Source: Odontesthes bonariensis
Taxonomy: Eukaryota > Chordata > Actinopteri > Atheriniformes > Atherinopsidae
NCBI RefSeq assembly: GCF_027942865.1
Contig: NC_134510.1
Location: forward strand, 34,774,663-34,838,662
Direction: 5' to 3'
Length of the DNA stretch: 64,000 nt
Shown here: positions 1 through 10,639 of the stretch, one piece after another
Position numbering within the stretch: position 1 is the first letter of the stretch
Layout: every line of letters starts with the position of its first letter
Notes under the pieces: model-generated
The model's input: the letters and a program-made list of their open reading frames with translations, nothing else
Told to the model about the DNA's origin: nothing
The model's database searches: none
Made by a program: the position numbers and the translations under genes

Positions 1-2895
1 GCTAATCAGAGGAAATTGAGCACTGCCCGACTCAAAGAATTGGCAAAAGATATTCTCGAGCTTGATAGATTACATAGTCGTTCTCCTTCCGCAGACTCTG
101 TAAAAAGGCGTGTGTCATTGCAGACAGAATTTGATCTTTTATCAACGAGACAGGCTGAATATCTCATCTCTAAATCGCGACACGGGTCTTATGAGCATGG
201 GGAAAAGGCGGGACGGATTCTTGCTCACCAGTTGAAACAGAGAACTGCTAATCTGACCATTCCTGAAATAAATGATGAGCAGGGCTCAAAGTGTACGGAC
301 AGTCTTAAAATTAACTCCTGTTTTCAAACTTTCTACGTGTCACTTTATAGTTCTGGTGCATTTGTAGACCACTCTGTATTGAACAACTTTTTCGAGAGCC
401 TGCACGTTCCGTCCTTAGACCCAGGGGAGGCTGCGGGGCTGGAGGAGGACCTCTCAGTCAGGGAGATAGCATCAGCGATTGGTTCTATGCAGAGTGGCAA
501 ATCTCCTGGACCGGATGGTTATCCAGCTGATTTTTATAAAAAGTTTTCGAGCCAGCTCACCCCTTTGTTATTGTTGGTTTTCAAGGAGTCACTTTCGCTA
601 AAAACTTTACCTTCTACTATGCGAGAGGCAGTTATCTCTTTGCTCCTTAAGAAAGACAAGGACCCCCTTGAGTGCAGCTCCTACCGTCCCATTTCTTTAC
701 TGAACACCGATGTTAAAATTCTTGCTAAAGTTTTGGCGCGTCGTTTGGAGGGTGTTCTTCCATCCTTAATATCACCGGACCAAACGGGCTTTATTAGAAA
801 TCGTTACCCCTTTTTTAATATTAGGCGTCTTTTTAATATCCTGTATGGCCCCTCTCCAGCCGATACCTCAGAATTAGTACTCTCACTCGATGCTGAGAAG
901 GCATTTGACCGGGTGGAGTGGGGCTATCTTTTCAGTGCACTGGAGGGGTTTGGATTTGGCCCCAGATTTATGTCATGGGTTAAACTTTTATATACATCTC
1001 CGAGAACTGCTGTACGTACGAATAATAATTTGTCTACCTATTTTGAGCTCCAGCGTGGTACAAGGCAGGGATGCCCTTTGTCGCCACTGTTATTTGCTAT
1101 TGCTATGGAACCCCTTGCCTTGGCGTTAAGACAGGATGCTGATATCAGAGGGATCCAGCGAGCAGGGATAGAGCATAAAGTTTCACTTTATGCTGACGAT
1201 ATGCTTCTGTTCATTTCGCAGCCCCTTCTGAGTATCCCTAAGTTAATGGTCCTGCTCGAGGATTTTGGTAAAATATCGGGCTATAAGGTCAATGTTCAGA
1301 AAAGCGAACTGATGCCTGTTGGTGAGGGGACAGGTCAGGTACCCCTGGACATATTTCCTTTTAAAATCAGCCCAAATAAATTTAAGTACCTCGGGGTGTG
1401 GGTTACACATAAATACAAAGATTTGTATTCAGCTAATTACCAGCCTCTTTTATGTAATCTGAAACATGATATTGAACGGTGGAACCCTCTGCCTCTCTCC
1501 TTGGGGGGAAGAATTAATACTATAAAGATGAATGTGCTGCCAAAATTTTTATATGTTTTCCAATGTCTTCCTGTGTTTCTTACAAAATCCTTTTTCTCCA
1601 AACTAAATAATCAGATTTCAACCTTTATCTGGAACAGTAAGCCACCACGTATCAAAAGACATATTCTGCAGAGGCCTCGAGTGAAAGGGGGGATGGCACT
1701 TCCAAATTTCATGTACTATTACTGGGCGGCTAACATAAGATCACTTCTGTACTGGTTGAAGGAAAGTGCTACAGCCCCTAGTTGGACAGTTATGGAGGGG
1801 GCATCCATTAGGTCCTCCTCCCTGGCGGCCCTGCTGTGTGCTAAAATACCATTCGATCAACCTTTGTCTAGCTTTACTTCTAATCCAGTTGTTGTACATT
1901 CAGTCAAAATTTGGAATCAGTTTAGAAGATCCTTCTCCCTTAAAGACTTGTCACTCACTGGGCCAATTGCAAATAATCATTTGTTCGTCCCTTCATTGAT
2001 GGATAAGGTATTTGATATTTGGTCTAGAAAGGGAGCTGTCCTATTGTCTGACCTCTATGTTGATGGTATTTTTATCTCATGGGAGCAGCTAACTCAGAAA
2101 TATAACATTCCCAGGTCACATTTTTATAAATACTTGCAGCTTAGAAACTTTGTCGTTTTAAATTCAGACACTTTCCCACGGTGCCCTCCTAACTCTCTGC
2201 TGGACTCAGTTTTTAAATGTAAAATGGCTAGGAAGCAGACAATAAGTGTTATATATGATCTACTTAGCATGCATGATATGACACCTTTAGATCTCCTTAG
2301 AAGTAAATGGGAATCAGATCTAGGCGAATCAATCTCAGAAGACAATTGGTGTAAAGTGATTCAAAGAATTTTCTCCTCCTCCATATGCCTCAGACATGCA
2401 GTTGTCCAATTTAAAATTGTTCACCGTTTGCATTGGTCGAAAGTTAGACTTTCTAAGATTAACTCCAGCATTGATCCTACATGTGATCGCTGTAGACAGG
2501 CTCCAGCTACTCTGTTACACATGTTTTGGACTTGTCCGATGCTGCACACATTTTGGCAAAATATATTTGAGACCTTTTCAAAGATACTAGGAAGAATAGT
2601 GAGACCTTCTCCTTTTATTGCATTGTTTGGGGTGACTCCAGAGGATTCCCCTCTTATTTGGTGTGAAGTCAGCATGATGACCTTCTGTACTCTCCTGGCC
2701 AGGAGATTAATATTGTTTAAATGGAAGGACCCTATTCCACCTATATATAGTCACTGGATCAGAGAAGTCATGAGCCATCTCAAATTGGAAAAGATTAGAT
2801 ACACTGTCAGGGGTTCTACTAAGAAATTTTACAGAATCTGGCAACCATTTTTGACCTTTGTTGAAGACATGGATGCTGACAGCATTGCAAACTAA
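1..2895 (+). CDS. LINE ORF2 protein (reverse transcriptase), 5'-partial
   Basis: The frame encodes the reverse-transcriptase half of an L1/Tx1 ORF2 protein, which copies the element RNA into DNA at a nicked target. Visible blocks in order are: the finger/palm motif SPGPDGYPADFYK (about codon 165), PISLLNTDVKILAKVLARRL, the GFI(R)NR motif, SLDAEKAFDRVEW, the RQGCPLSPLLFAIAMEPLA block, and the catalytic LYADDMLLF box (YADD at 1189-1200). A C-terminal Cys/His cluster, CDRCRQAPATLLHMFWTCP, follows. The first codons have no ATG because the true start lies upstream of the window. The apparatus looks intact in the visible part. The N-terminal endonuclease is not in view, so activity cannot be judged. 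Confidence 0.88.
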   Translation, partial: ANQRKLSTARLKELAKDILELDRLHSRSPSADSVKRRVSLQTEFDLLSTRQAEYLISKSRHGSYEHGEKAGRILAHQLKQRTANLTIPEINDEQGSKCTDSLKINSCFQTFYVSLYSSGAFVDHSVLNNFFESLHVPSLDPGEAAGLEEDLSVREIASAIGSMQSGKSPGPDGYPADFYKKFSSQLTPLLLLVFKESLSLKTLPSTMREAVISLLLKKDKDPLECSSYRPISLLNTDVKILAKVLARRLEGVLPSLISPDQTGFIRNRYPFFNIRRLFNILYGPSPADTSELVLSLDAEKAFDRVEWGYLFSALEGFGFGPRFMSWVKLLYTSPRTAVRTNNNLSTYFELQRGTRQGCPLSPLLFAIAMEPLALALRQDADIRGIQRAGIEHKVSLYADDMLLFISQPLLSIPKLMVLLEDFGKISGYKVNVQKSELMPVGEGTGQVPLDIFPFKISPNKFKYLGVWVTHKYKDLYSANYQPLLCNLKHDIERWNPLPLSLGGRINTIKMNVLPKFLYVFQCLPVFLTKSFFSKLNNQISTFIWNSKPPRIKRHILQRPRVKGGMALPNFMYYYWAANIRSLLYWLKESATAPSWTVMEGASIRSSSLAALLCAKIPFDQPLSSFTSNPVVVHSVKIWNQFRRSFSLKDLSLTGPIANNHLFVPSLMDKVFDIWSRKGAVLLSDLYVDGIFISWEQLTQKYNIPRSHFYKYLQLRNFVVLNSDTFPRCPPNSLLDSVFKCKMARKQTISVIYDLLSMHDMTPLDLLRSKWESDLGESISEDNWCKVIQRIFSSSICLRHAVVQFKIVHRLHWSKVRLSKINSSIDPTCDRCRQAPATLLHMFWTCPMLHTFWQNIFETFSKILGRIVRPSPFIALFGVTPEDSPLIWCEVSMMTFCTLLARRLILFKWKDPIPPIYSHWIREVMSHLKLEKIRYTVRGSTKKFYRIWQPFLTFVEDMDADSIAN

Positions 2896-3117
2896 TTACT
2901 GTCTGTAACTTTATTTCTCTTGTTTTTTTTTTTGTTTTTTTTATGGTGGTCTGGCTGTATAATGTGTAATATGTTTGTTCTTTGTCTGGTGCGGGTGGGG
3001 GTGGGAGGGGTGAACAGGGGAAGTTTTTGTTTTGCTCACTCAGTGTTGTTTGTTTGTTTGCATATTATGTTTATCTTGTCTACTATTTGAAAATTCAATA
3101 AAAAGACCTTGATCAAA
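1..3117 (+). mobile_element. L1/Tx1-type non-LTR retrotransposon, 5' end outside window
   Basis: This is the 3' part of a LINE of the L1/Tx1 group. The reverse-transcriptase reading frame is already open at base 1, so the 5' UTR, ORF1 and the endonuclease region lie upstream of the window. After the stop at 2893-2895 there is a T-rich then G-rich 3' UTR of about 220 bases, ending in an AATAAA-type signal near 3097 and an A-rich run. The upstream target-site duplication cannot be seen. No host gene lies nearby on this side. The 959-codon frame has no internal stop, which suggests a fairly young copy. Confidence 0.85.
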
Positions 3118-3594
3118 AAAATGAAAGAAATTAAACTGAATTTATTAGCAGATTATGAAAAGCAAGTACATGTAGTGGAGTCGGCCTCAAGTGTCCTCAG
3201 TTTGGATTTAAAGGCACTCAAAGAGATTAATCCTGTTAGTTTCCAGTCCTTCTGTAACATATTCCATGCTGGAGACTTTGTAGTAGCGTGGGCTGAATGC
3301 TTTTGATGTGCTGGTTTTTTGTGCCACAACTATTTCTTCAACCTAAATTTAATAAGAGGTGCAAAATAAATCCATCAATTATCTGTTTAATTTGACATGA
3401 TTTCAACAGAAGACGCACTGAGTCGGTAAACCGGTTTTAGTCTTAATGCCAAAAAAAGAACTTCTACATGCCAATAGCTGCCTTCTTTTGTCTAGTAATT
3501 ACACGTTGCACAGCATCTTCATTGAAAGGTGATAATTGTGGTCTCTGCATGACAGCATCTGATTGCACTAGCTGGTTCTAATGCCAATTTGGGC
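3118..3594. other. Intergenic, no gene seen
   Basis: AT-rich sequence follows directly on the LINE tail. A 65-codon frame at 3109-3306 starts inside the tail and shows no recognisable domain. I see nothing else supportable. Confidence 0.4.
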
Positions 3595-3652
3595 ATCTAA
3601 GGTGTGGTATGAAATGCGCTATATAAATAGAGATTGATTGATTGATTGATCT
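3595..3652 (+). repeat. LINE/SINE 3' tail with GATT microsatellite
   Basis: The stretch ending GAAATGCGCTATATAAATAG, followed by repeated GATT units, is the typical 3' terminus of fish LINEs/SINEs of the L2/RTE type. No coding part precedes it, so it is a strongly truncated copy. Confidence 0.5.
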
Positions 3653-4050
3653 GTTGTTCTCTTCATATATCTACTCAGACAGTATCTACTGGGACCCTTT
3701 ACTACAATACAAACTCTTACAGTTACCTTTTTGTTAAAAAGATTGAATGGAAATGCTTGATTGCATGCTTTTACAGCTGTCTGGTATCCAGTTTATTGCC
3801 GGGGATCTTTATCATTTTAACTGGGCTTTTATTTTGTTTATAGATGATGTTACTTCCTGCAGCTCAGATTAAAGGTCTGCCTCAATTTAGAAAGATCCAA
3901 ACTTGTATATTATTTATCTCATACCATGCAATGTTTAAATGACACTAGAAGCTTTTGGCAAACCAGAAGATTTCTCTCAGGAAACTCCCACTTTTGGCAT
4001 TTACCGCCTCAGTTAAATGTCAACTCCATCTATGTTCCACATAAACTGAA

Positions 4051-4500
4051 TTGCTTAAAGGGATAGTTCGCCTTTTTTGACATGAAGCTGTATGACATCC
4101 CATATTAGCAATATCATTTATGAACATTGACTTACCCCCCGCTGCGTCCTGTGAGCCGAGTTACGGCCTCGTTTTGGCTGGGGTCGCAAAAATAAAGCGT
4201 CTTGCTTCTCAAAACAATATGCGTTCAAAAGAGTAATACATTTGCGTCACAAAAAAGTTCTCCAGAAAAAGTCAGACCTCACAATCGCTTGGCACTATTT
4301 TTGCCTCCCTTCATATCAATGTGTACAGCTACCTGCCGACAGCCGCACCTGTTACGGTGCTGCTCGGTCTGCACTTCGGTCTGCACAGTACACAGCAGGC
4401 AGTGATACGAAGGTAGAGAGAAATAGCGCCAAGCGATTGTATTCCAATACAAGTAAAATAGTTTAGTGACGTTTTGTTGTCCACATTTTTTTATTCAAAT
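4051..4500 (+). mobile_element. Dispersed teleost repeat fragment (probable non-autonomous DNA element)
   Basis: The block starts CTTAAAGGGATAGTTCGCC and continues with a G+C-richer body whose wording is familiar from high-copy fish repeats. The TTAA next to the start would fit a piggyBac or Kolobok-like target. I cannot find the matching inverted terminus on the right, so this is probably a 5' fragment. Family assignment is inference. Confidence 0.4.
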
Positions 4501-4689
4501 GCTGTTTTTAAGGAATAATGTTCATCAACTTTAAAGTTTGTTTGTGACTATTTTATGGGCAGTTATACAAACTAGTTTCTCTCTTTGGAAAGAACATTCT
4601 CTACTTTCTTCCTTAGCCTTCAAGAAAAGTTGAGCATGACAGAAACTGTGGAACGACCTCCCATAGCACATCAGACAAGCCCCTTCACT

Positions 4690-4915
4690 GTCCATTTTTA
4701 AAACCCGTCTTAAACCCATTTTTATTCCCTGGCTTTTAACCCAGCATGAGACTCCGTTTCTGTTATTGTTTTAATATTGTTATTGTTTATTATTGTTTTT
4801 ACATTGTTCTTATGTTTTATGCCTTATATTTCGTGTTGTTACTCATGAACAGCACTTTGTTTTAGCCACAGCTGTTTTAAAGGGCTTTATAAATAAAGTT
4901 GAGTTGAGTCGAGTC
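4690..4915 (+). mobile_element. L2-type LINE 3' end
   Basis: The sequence passes from a decayed LINE C-terminus through a T-rich stretch to GGGCTTTATAAATAAAGTTGAG with repeated TTGAG/TCGAG units. This is the standard end of fish L2-type LINEs. No intact frame is left. Confidence 0.6.
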
Positions 4916-4989
4916 TGGAAAAAAAGCATCAAAAGCTCACTTGGAGTAAATTTTGGCTGTTGCTTGTGTCTCTTTTGCATTTCAACCTG

Positions 4990-5792
4990 GGGTCCTTTTC
5001 AGGTTCAACAAACTCTGAGTCTAATCCTGAACTCTGAGTTGATCTACTCTGAGATAGAAAACTCTGAGTTTTCGGTTCCAGAAAACATTCATTCATTTCA
5101 TTTAGGTGCAATCCCGCGGGGGAGAAGCGCACTTGGCAGCAGTTTAAGATGAAATATAAAAACATTGTTCAAACAGGTGAGACCTCGGCATGGAGGTACC
5201 TCATTCTGATCATGTTTTACACTGTAAAATAAATATTAAGTGGCTATTTCACTGTGCAGTTATTTTATTCCCAACATAATGCTATTTTCACACACATAAT
5301 TGTCTTCTCATCTATATCATGTTCTGTTAAATAACTAAGCCTATTTACACTAACACAGACTTCTACTGAGCCAACAGAAAGAAGGCAGATGCCCGTAAAA
5401 CGTAAAACCTAAATGAAATAAATGAATGGGCTACCATTTAAGCAGTTTCCCTGTAATATTATTGTGATTGCAAAGGACTACATTTAAACTTACACTTTTG
5501 CTGCTGCAGCGGTGTTGCACTTATTTCTAAAAACGTATTGAAACTCGCCGTATGAGCGCATTAAGATTTCCAATTCGAGGTTGGTGAAAAACGTAGCCCC
5601 TCCTCTTCCCCGTTGCCATGGTGACTCGTCCAATCGGGGCTCCATTGATGCTGGCTTTTTAAAGTTGTGGCGCACAGTGCACACGCAAAACTCAAGGTGA
5701 ACTTACTCAGAGTTAACTATAAACTCCCAGAAATCAGCATTTCTGGAACCGAAAACTCGGGTTGTCTATCTCAGAGTAGATCAACTCAGAAC
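4990..5792. mobile_element. Rearranged PIF/Harbinger derivative (fold-back)
   Basis: The left end (from 4990, after a CTG) matches the left end of the Harbinger element at 7996, but exon 1 of the Myb-like gene is missing there. Exon 2 and exon 3 segments follow in + orientation (about 5105-5395). The exon 1 segment then appears inverted (5409-5690, coding on - at 5490-5645), followed by an inverted copy of the left-terminal sequence (about 5740-5792). Both ends therefore derive from the same 5' end of the parent element. The last ~50 bases of the right terminus are missing. Orientation cannot be given a single sign. It is a non-functional derivative. Confidence 0.7.
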
Positions 5793-6220
5793 AAGATTAA
5801 AAACAAGATTAAGTAAGCTCAAAAATACCCTCTAAGAGCATAGAACACAGAGAGAAAGAAAAGATCAGAAACTCGAATAGAAAGAAAAACACAGAGAAAC
5901 CAAGACAAGAACAAATCCAAACTAAGAAAAATCTACAAACCCTAACACAAGCCCCCCTGCAACCCTGAAACGCAGTATGGAAAATGGATGGATTTATGCA
6001 AACACAGAGAGTCTGTGCTTCTAATATTTCCCCCCTTGTTATTGCATTTATTCACACTACTGCCCTTCTGCTTAATGTGTGTCATCTTGTTTTCAATCAA
6101 GAACTGTAAATACTGTAAATAAGTATTGATATTAAACCATTTATCACCCCATGTCTAGGTATGTGAAGGGTAAAGGGTAAAAAACTGCCTCCTCCTTTTT
6201 CACGCCCTATACGTGGAATA
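5793..6220. other. Intergenic, no gene seen
   Basis: An A-rich tract rich in AGAAA/CAAG wording is followed by AT-rich unique-looking sequence. No splice-bounded coding segment or known repeat could be supported. Confidence 0.4.
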
Positions 6221-6224
6221 AGCT

Positions 6225-6765
6225 TATAAGCTTCAAAACTCAGCTGCCCGTATCATCACGCGGACCCCTTCAATCCATCATGTCACACCTGTTTTGCAAC
6301 AGCTTCATTGGCTTCCTATCCCATGTCGTATTAACTACAAAATACTTCTTCTTACCTTTAAAGCTATTCATAATCCTGCTCCTCTGTATCTTTCAGACCT
6401 TCTTCACATTACTATACCTGCTCGTACCCTCAGATCCTCATCCTCTATTCATCTCTCTGTTCCCCCCGTCCGTCTTGTTACTATGGGGAGCAGAGCATTT
6501 AGTCGATCTGCTCCCCAGCTCTGGAACTCTCTTCCACCTGATCTCCGTAACACACAAACATTACCTCATTTCAAATACAAACTTAAAACTCACCTGTTTA
6601 AATTAGCCTATGCATTGTGATTACTATTGCACTGTTTTAATTAACTTTATTTTTTTATCTATTTGTTATGTATTTTAAATTGTTTGTTTTTATGTAAGGT
6701 GATCTTGAGTGCCTATGAAAGGCGCCTATAAATAAAATGTATTATTATTATTATTATTATTAAAG
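6225..6765 (+). mobile_element. L2-type LINE, 3' terminal fragment with RT C-terminus
   Basis: An open frame ending at 6620 encodes the conserved C-terminus of L2/CR1-type LINE reverse transcriptases. It reads LQNSAARIITRTP, then LQQLHWLPIPCRINYKILLL, then SRAFSRSAPQLWNSLPPDLR and a final KTHLFKLAYAL. The 3' tail GCGCCTATAAATAAAATG and a (TTA)n run at 6742-6762 close the element. It is 5'-truncated at about 6225 and cannot be autonomous. Confidence 0.85.
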
Positions 6766-7995
6766 ATACTATAAGTTTACAGACTTTTCCTGGAAGGGTT
6801 TTACACAAACACTCTGTGGCATCTTAAACATAGATGGATCAAGGTGTAACCAGCATGCATATCACAAACTCAGCTCAGAGCCCCTAACTGATGGAATGAA
6901 AGTAACCAGAGCTGAAAGCAACAACCAGAAAGAAGAAAGAGCTGAACTAAGGCCCTTCGGCTTGAGGGGCTTGCTGGGAAAAGGGAAAGAATTGGATTGA
7001 TGTTATATTTTCTCCTCTCACCTAAGACACAGAAGACCAACAGATGGTGGGCAATGACTGTCTCATAACCTTTGATCGATGGATTAGAATCAGTTTGCAA
7101 TAATGTTAAATGTGTTATCTTAGAAAATTTTATGAAAATAAATGGAATCAGCCGCTATGTTTACATCTCTAATATTAATAAATAATGTATTCAGTTCAAG
7201 AATAAAAATACATACTGATAAACTACTGGTTTGCATGTGCAGAAACCGGTACATTAAAACGCATTTAGAAATGTTGGTGCTCACCATCTAAATTTTAGAT
7301 TGTTTTGTTTCACCAAACACATATTTCTTACTATAATTAAATAAAATGCATGTTGGATGTGCAAATTAACCTGAAAAAGGTTGGAAGGTACAAGCTCAAA
7401 TCAGGGCTCGCAATCTGACACTGACAAAAGATAGCCCCAGACAAAATGATCTGTATTTGCAAAAACTTCAGGCTCCACTGAATCTCTCTGAAAAATGAGT
7501 CGTGAGAAAAGAACAGAAGCTAAAACGTTATATACACACACACACACACACACAAGCTTGGACAGGAAATGGCTTTGGAAGAAGTGTTGTGTTGTGTTGC
7601 GTTGCGTTGTGTTGTGTTGTGTGTGTGTGTGTTTTAATCCCAAATCTATTTTATTGGAATTAACCATCTGTTGTCATGATCACATTGGTTGCAGATGTGT
7701 CATAAGTTATTAAGGTAAAGTTGTTAGAGGTTCTTGGTTAGCTATTGTGACACCCAACAATGTTTGGTCACAATTGTTTGAGTTTTTTTAAGTACTGTGT
7801 GTATTTCTATGCAAAATGCCAGATTTAAATGTGTGTTTTATATGGGTTTTAGTGGAGTGTGTTTCCCAACTCCACCACAAGGGGGAGTATCGCCGAAAGT
7901 AAGCTACGTCAGGCTTCCGTTTCTCAGACAGAGAAGACTGAGAAGACTGCCTGTGGAACAAACACAACTGACGGCTCTTGTCTGTACTTTTCCTG
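6766..7995. other. Intergenic with simple repeats
   Basis: No gene is visible. A short (CA)n lies at 7533-7555 and a GTGTT/GCGTT run at 7584-7634. From 7747 (TGTGACACCC) to the Harbinger insertion there is sequence with the feel of an LTR left end, continued at 9601 to an AATAACA. No target duplication supports this, so I do not call it. Confidence 0.4.
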
Positions 7996-8181
7996 GGGTC
8001 CGTTTCACATAGCAGGTTCAACCAACTCTGAGTCTATTCCTGATCTCTGAGTTGATCTACTCTGAGATAGAAAACCCTGAGTTTTCGGTTCCACAAACGG
8101 TGATTTGAGTGAGGTTAATCAACTCTGAGTAAGTTCACCTTGAGTTTAGCGCGTGCACCACAACTTTAAAAAGCCAGCATC

Positions 8182-8334
8182 AATGGAGCCCCGATTCGAC
8201 GAGTCACCTTGGCAACGGGGAAGAGGAGGGGCTACGTTTTTCACCAACCTCGAATTGGAAATCTTAATGCGCTCATACGGCGAGTTTCAATACGTTTTTA
8301 GAAATAAGTGCAACACCGTTGCAGCAGCAAAAGT
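8182..8334 (+). pseudogene. Harbinger Myb/SANT-like DNA-binding protein, exon 1 (gene decayed)
   Basis: The segment from the ATG at 8182 encodes MEPRFDESPWQRGRGG, then FTNLELEILMRSYGEFQYVF and NKCNTVAAAKV, and is followed by a GTAAG donor. This is the N-terminal half of the trihelix/Myb-like domain in the second protein of Harbinger transposons, which brings the transposase to DNA. A second exon after a TTTAG acceptor (about 8415-8485) gives the NHAGEKRSWQQFKMKYKNIV part. A third fragment near 8881-8940 gives NRKKADARKTGG. The intron between the last two holds the nested insertion. Nothing coherent follows, so the gene is treated as broken. Confidence 0.7.
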
Positions 8335-8632
8335 GTAAGTTTAAATGTAGTCCTTTGCAATCACAATAATAGGGAAACTGCTTGAATGGTAGCCCATTCA
8401 TTTATTTCATTTAGGTGCAATCACGCAGGGGAGAAGCGCTCTTGGCAGCAGTTCAAGATGAAATATAAAAACATTGTTCAAACAGGTGAGACCTCGGCAT
8501 GGAGGTACCTCATTTTGATCATGTTTTACACTGTAAAATAAATATTAAGTGGCTATTTGACTGTGCAGTTATTTTATTCCCAACATAATGCTGTTTTCAC
8601 ACACATAAACTATGTCTTCTCATCTATATCAT

Positions 8633-8820
8633 CCATCCATCCATTATCTATACACCGCTGAATCCGTCAGTCGGGTCGCGGGGGGGCTGGAGCCTATCCC
8701 AGCAGTCAATGGGGAAGAGGCGGGGTACACCCTGGACAGGCCGCCAGTCCATCACAGGGCCACATAGAGACAAACAACCATGCACACTCACAGTCACTCC
8801 TAAGGACAATTTAGAGTCAT
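8633..8820. mobile_element. Rex3-like LINE 3' fragment nested in Harbinger intron
   Basis: The segment begins with CCATCCATCCATTATCTATA and contains wording familiar from Rex3/RTE-type 3' ends in fish (GGGTCGCG, GGCGGGGTACACCCTGGACA, CCAGTCCATCACAGGGCC). A perfect 12-bp duplication, CATCTATATCAT, flanks it at 8621-8632 and 8821-8832. The related fold-back copy (about 5310) has this site only once, unfilled. Confidence 0.75.
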
Positions 8821-9600
8821 CATCTATATCATGTTCTGTTAAATAATTAAGCCTATTTAAACTAACACAGACTTCTACTGAGCCAACAGAAAGAAGGCAG
8901 ATGCCCGTAAAACGGGTGGTGCCCAGCACCGCCACCTAGGGCAGTGGCTGAGGGAATCCCCGGAGGGAGTCCACCCCCAAGACACGAGTGCCTTTATAAA
9001 ATATAATAGGCCCATATATGTCTTTTTTAAGCCTATTCATACAAATATTTATTTGTCTTTTTTTTCTTTTGTCCCAACACATTCTGATGGTGCCGCTCAA
9101 AAAGATAATTGTCTGTAAATGCAAAAATCTATGCGCGGTCTGATAACCATCTCCGACGAATACTTATTTCTCTGCGCAATAATGCTGCACCTTCATCCAC
9201 GGGATCGTTGTCAAAAGGACATGTTGCCATGTTTGTGAAAAAAGTCGCCTCCTACTGTGCCTAATGGACTTCTAGAAGCAGAAGAACTCGCTCTGCTGAC
9301 TGAAGTGAATGAATGTGGAAATCAGATGGCGTGTGTGGCTGAAAGAGGGCGGAGACAGAAAGAAACTCAAGGTTTCTTGAATAAAACCTGGTCCCGACCA
9401 GGTTAGGTTCAGAGAGTCTGTTACTCCGGTAACTGACCGTGAGGTTAAGTTACCTCTCTTTGTGAAACAGGCTAGAGTTACCCCTCTTTCTCGGGGTTGA
9501 GTTACCTCCCTTTGTGAAACGGAAAACTCAGGGTTTCCCTCATTTCAGGGTTAATAAACTCAGAGTTTTCACCAAACCTGCTACGTGAAACGGACCTCTG

Positions 9601-10290
9601 TACAATAACAGAACAAAACAAATAACTCACCCTGAGGCCTGTAACACTATCAGATACATAATGTCCATAAAGTGATTTAACCACAAGACAATAAGCATGC
9701 AGTAGCCTATACAAAACAAAGTCTTTATGTGTTAGAAGTCAGCTCAAATCAGTCTTCAGACACATTTTGAGGTAGACAAGTTTTTCTACCAAACAAAGGG
9801 CAAGAGAGGGATGAGAAAAGATGCTATTCCCACCATCTTTGCATAGAGCTGACACCATCCGCTGAGCCAGCCAGCACACCAGGAGACCAAAGACAGTCAG
9901 TCAGATCCACTGTTCCTGATGCTCCAAACAGCAGCTGGGGATGATAGCTGCGCTGTAGTGTCCTCCCCCTGACTGTGAATGCAGAGAAAACCCTCTACAA
10001 GGCAGTCAGGACATGGAGAAGGGCTCACACAATGAGCTGGGTCCTGGCCACAGCATAAACCAGTTCCCTGCACTCAGCTCCTTGTGCGTCACTGATACAC
10101 TCCATAACTTCAGAGTTAGCTGAGTATTTCTGGACATGACAGGGCTCTGTGTTGAGCTGGAAGCTGAGGTGTACAGAGAGGAGAGTAATGGTGAGTAATG
10201 GTGTCCCCTGGGCTGCTGACCACCTTCTCAGTCCCACAGCCCTTCAGTTGAAGATGACCGGCTGAAGGAAATGGTATTTACATCCAGATG
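9601..10290. other. Intergenic, no gene seen
   Basis: Moderately complex sequence without splice-bounded exons or a frame with recognisable domains. The short frames on - (10025-10237) show no family features. Confidence 0.35.
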
Positions 10291-10299
10291 AGCCAAACG

Positions 10300-10620
10300 T
10301 AAACCATCGCTGACACCGAAAGAGAAGAAAACAACTTAGATTACGGTGGGCTGAAGAGAAGCAGTCATGGACTACAGATGAATGAATGAAAGTGATATTC
10401 AATGATGAATCACCAATCTGCATTGGACAAGGAGACGATGCTGGAACTTTAATTTGGTGCAAGTCCAATGAAACATAGAAAGATGCCTGGATGAAGAAAA
10501 ACAAGCACGTTTTCACACTCATTGATGATATGGGGTTGATGTCAGGTAAAAGACTCAAAGGTGTGGCCTGTAAACAGTCCAGATGTCATTCCAACTGAAA
10601 TCTATGGAGCAATTTGAAAA
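10300..10620 (+). mobile_element. Decayed Tc1-mariner transposase fragment
   Basis: Broken frames around 10385-10560 give the Tc1 pattern: a FSDES-type motif region, a WCKSNET block, and a MIWG-like stretch followed by GKRLKGVACKQS. The frames are interrupted by stops and shifts and no inverted termini are visible, so this is an old relic. Confidence 0.55.
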
Positions 10621-10639
10621 GAATGGTGCATGACAAGGC

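Larger units (their letters stand above)
7996..9597 (+). mobile_element. PIF/Harbinger DNA transposon with TIRs and CTG target duplication
   Basis: The termini are inverted repeats: the left reads GGGTCCGTTTCACATAGCAG and the right end, reversed, reads AGGTCCGTTTCACGTAGCAG. They are flanked by CTG at 7993-7995 and 9598-9600. A 3-bp CWG or TWA duplication is the hallmark of PIF/Harbinger. Inside are exons of the Myb/SANT-like second Harbinger protein and a nested LINE-like insertion at 8633-8820. No DDE transposase frame was seen, so the copy is non-autonomous. Confidence 0.8.

Noticed and set aside
7747..9612. Possible solo LTR (TGTGACA...AATAACA) interrupted by the Harbinger element
   Set aside because: The flanks show no matching target duplication and no related copy is present to confirm the ends.
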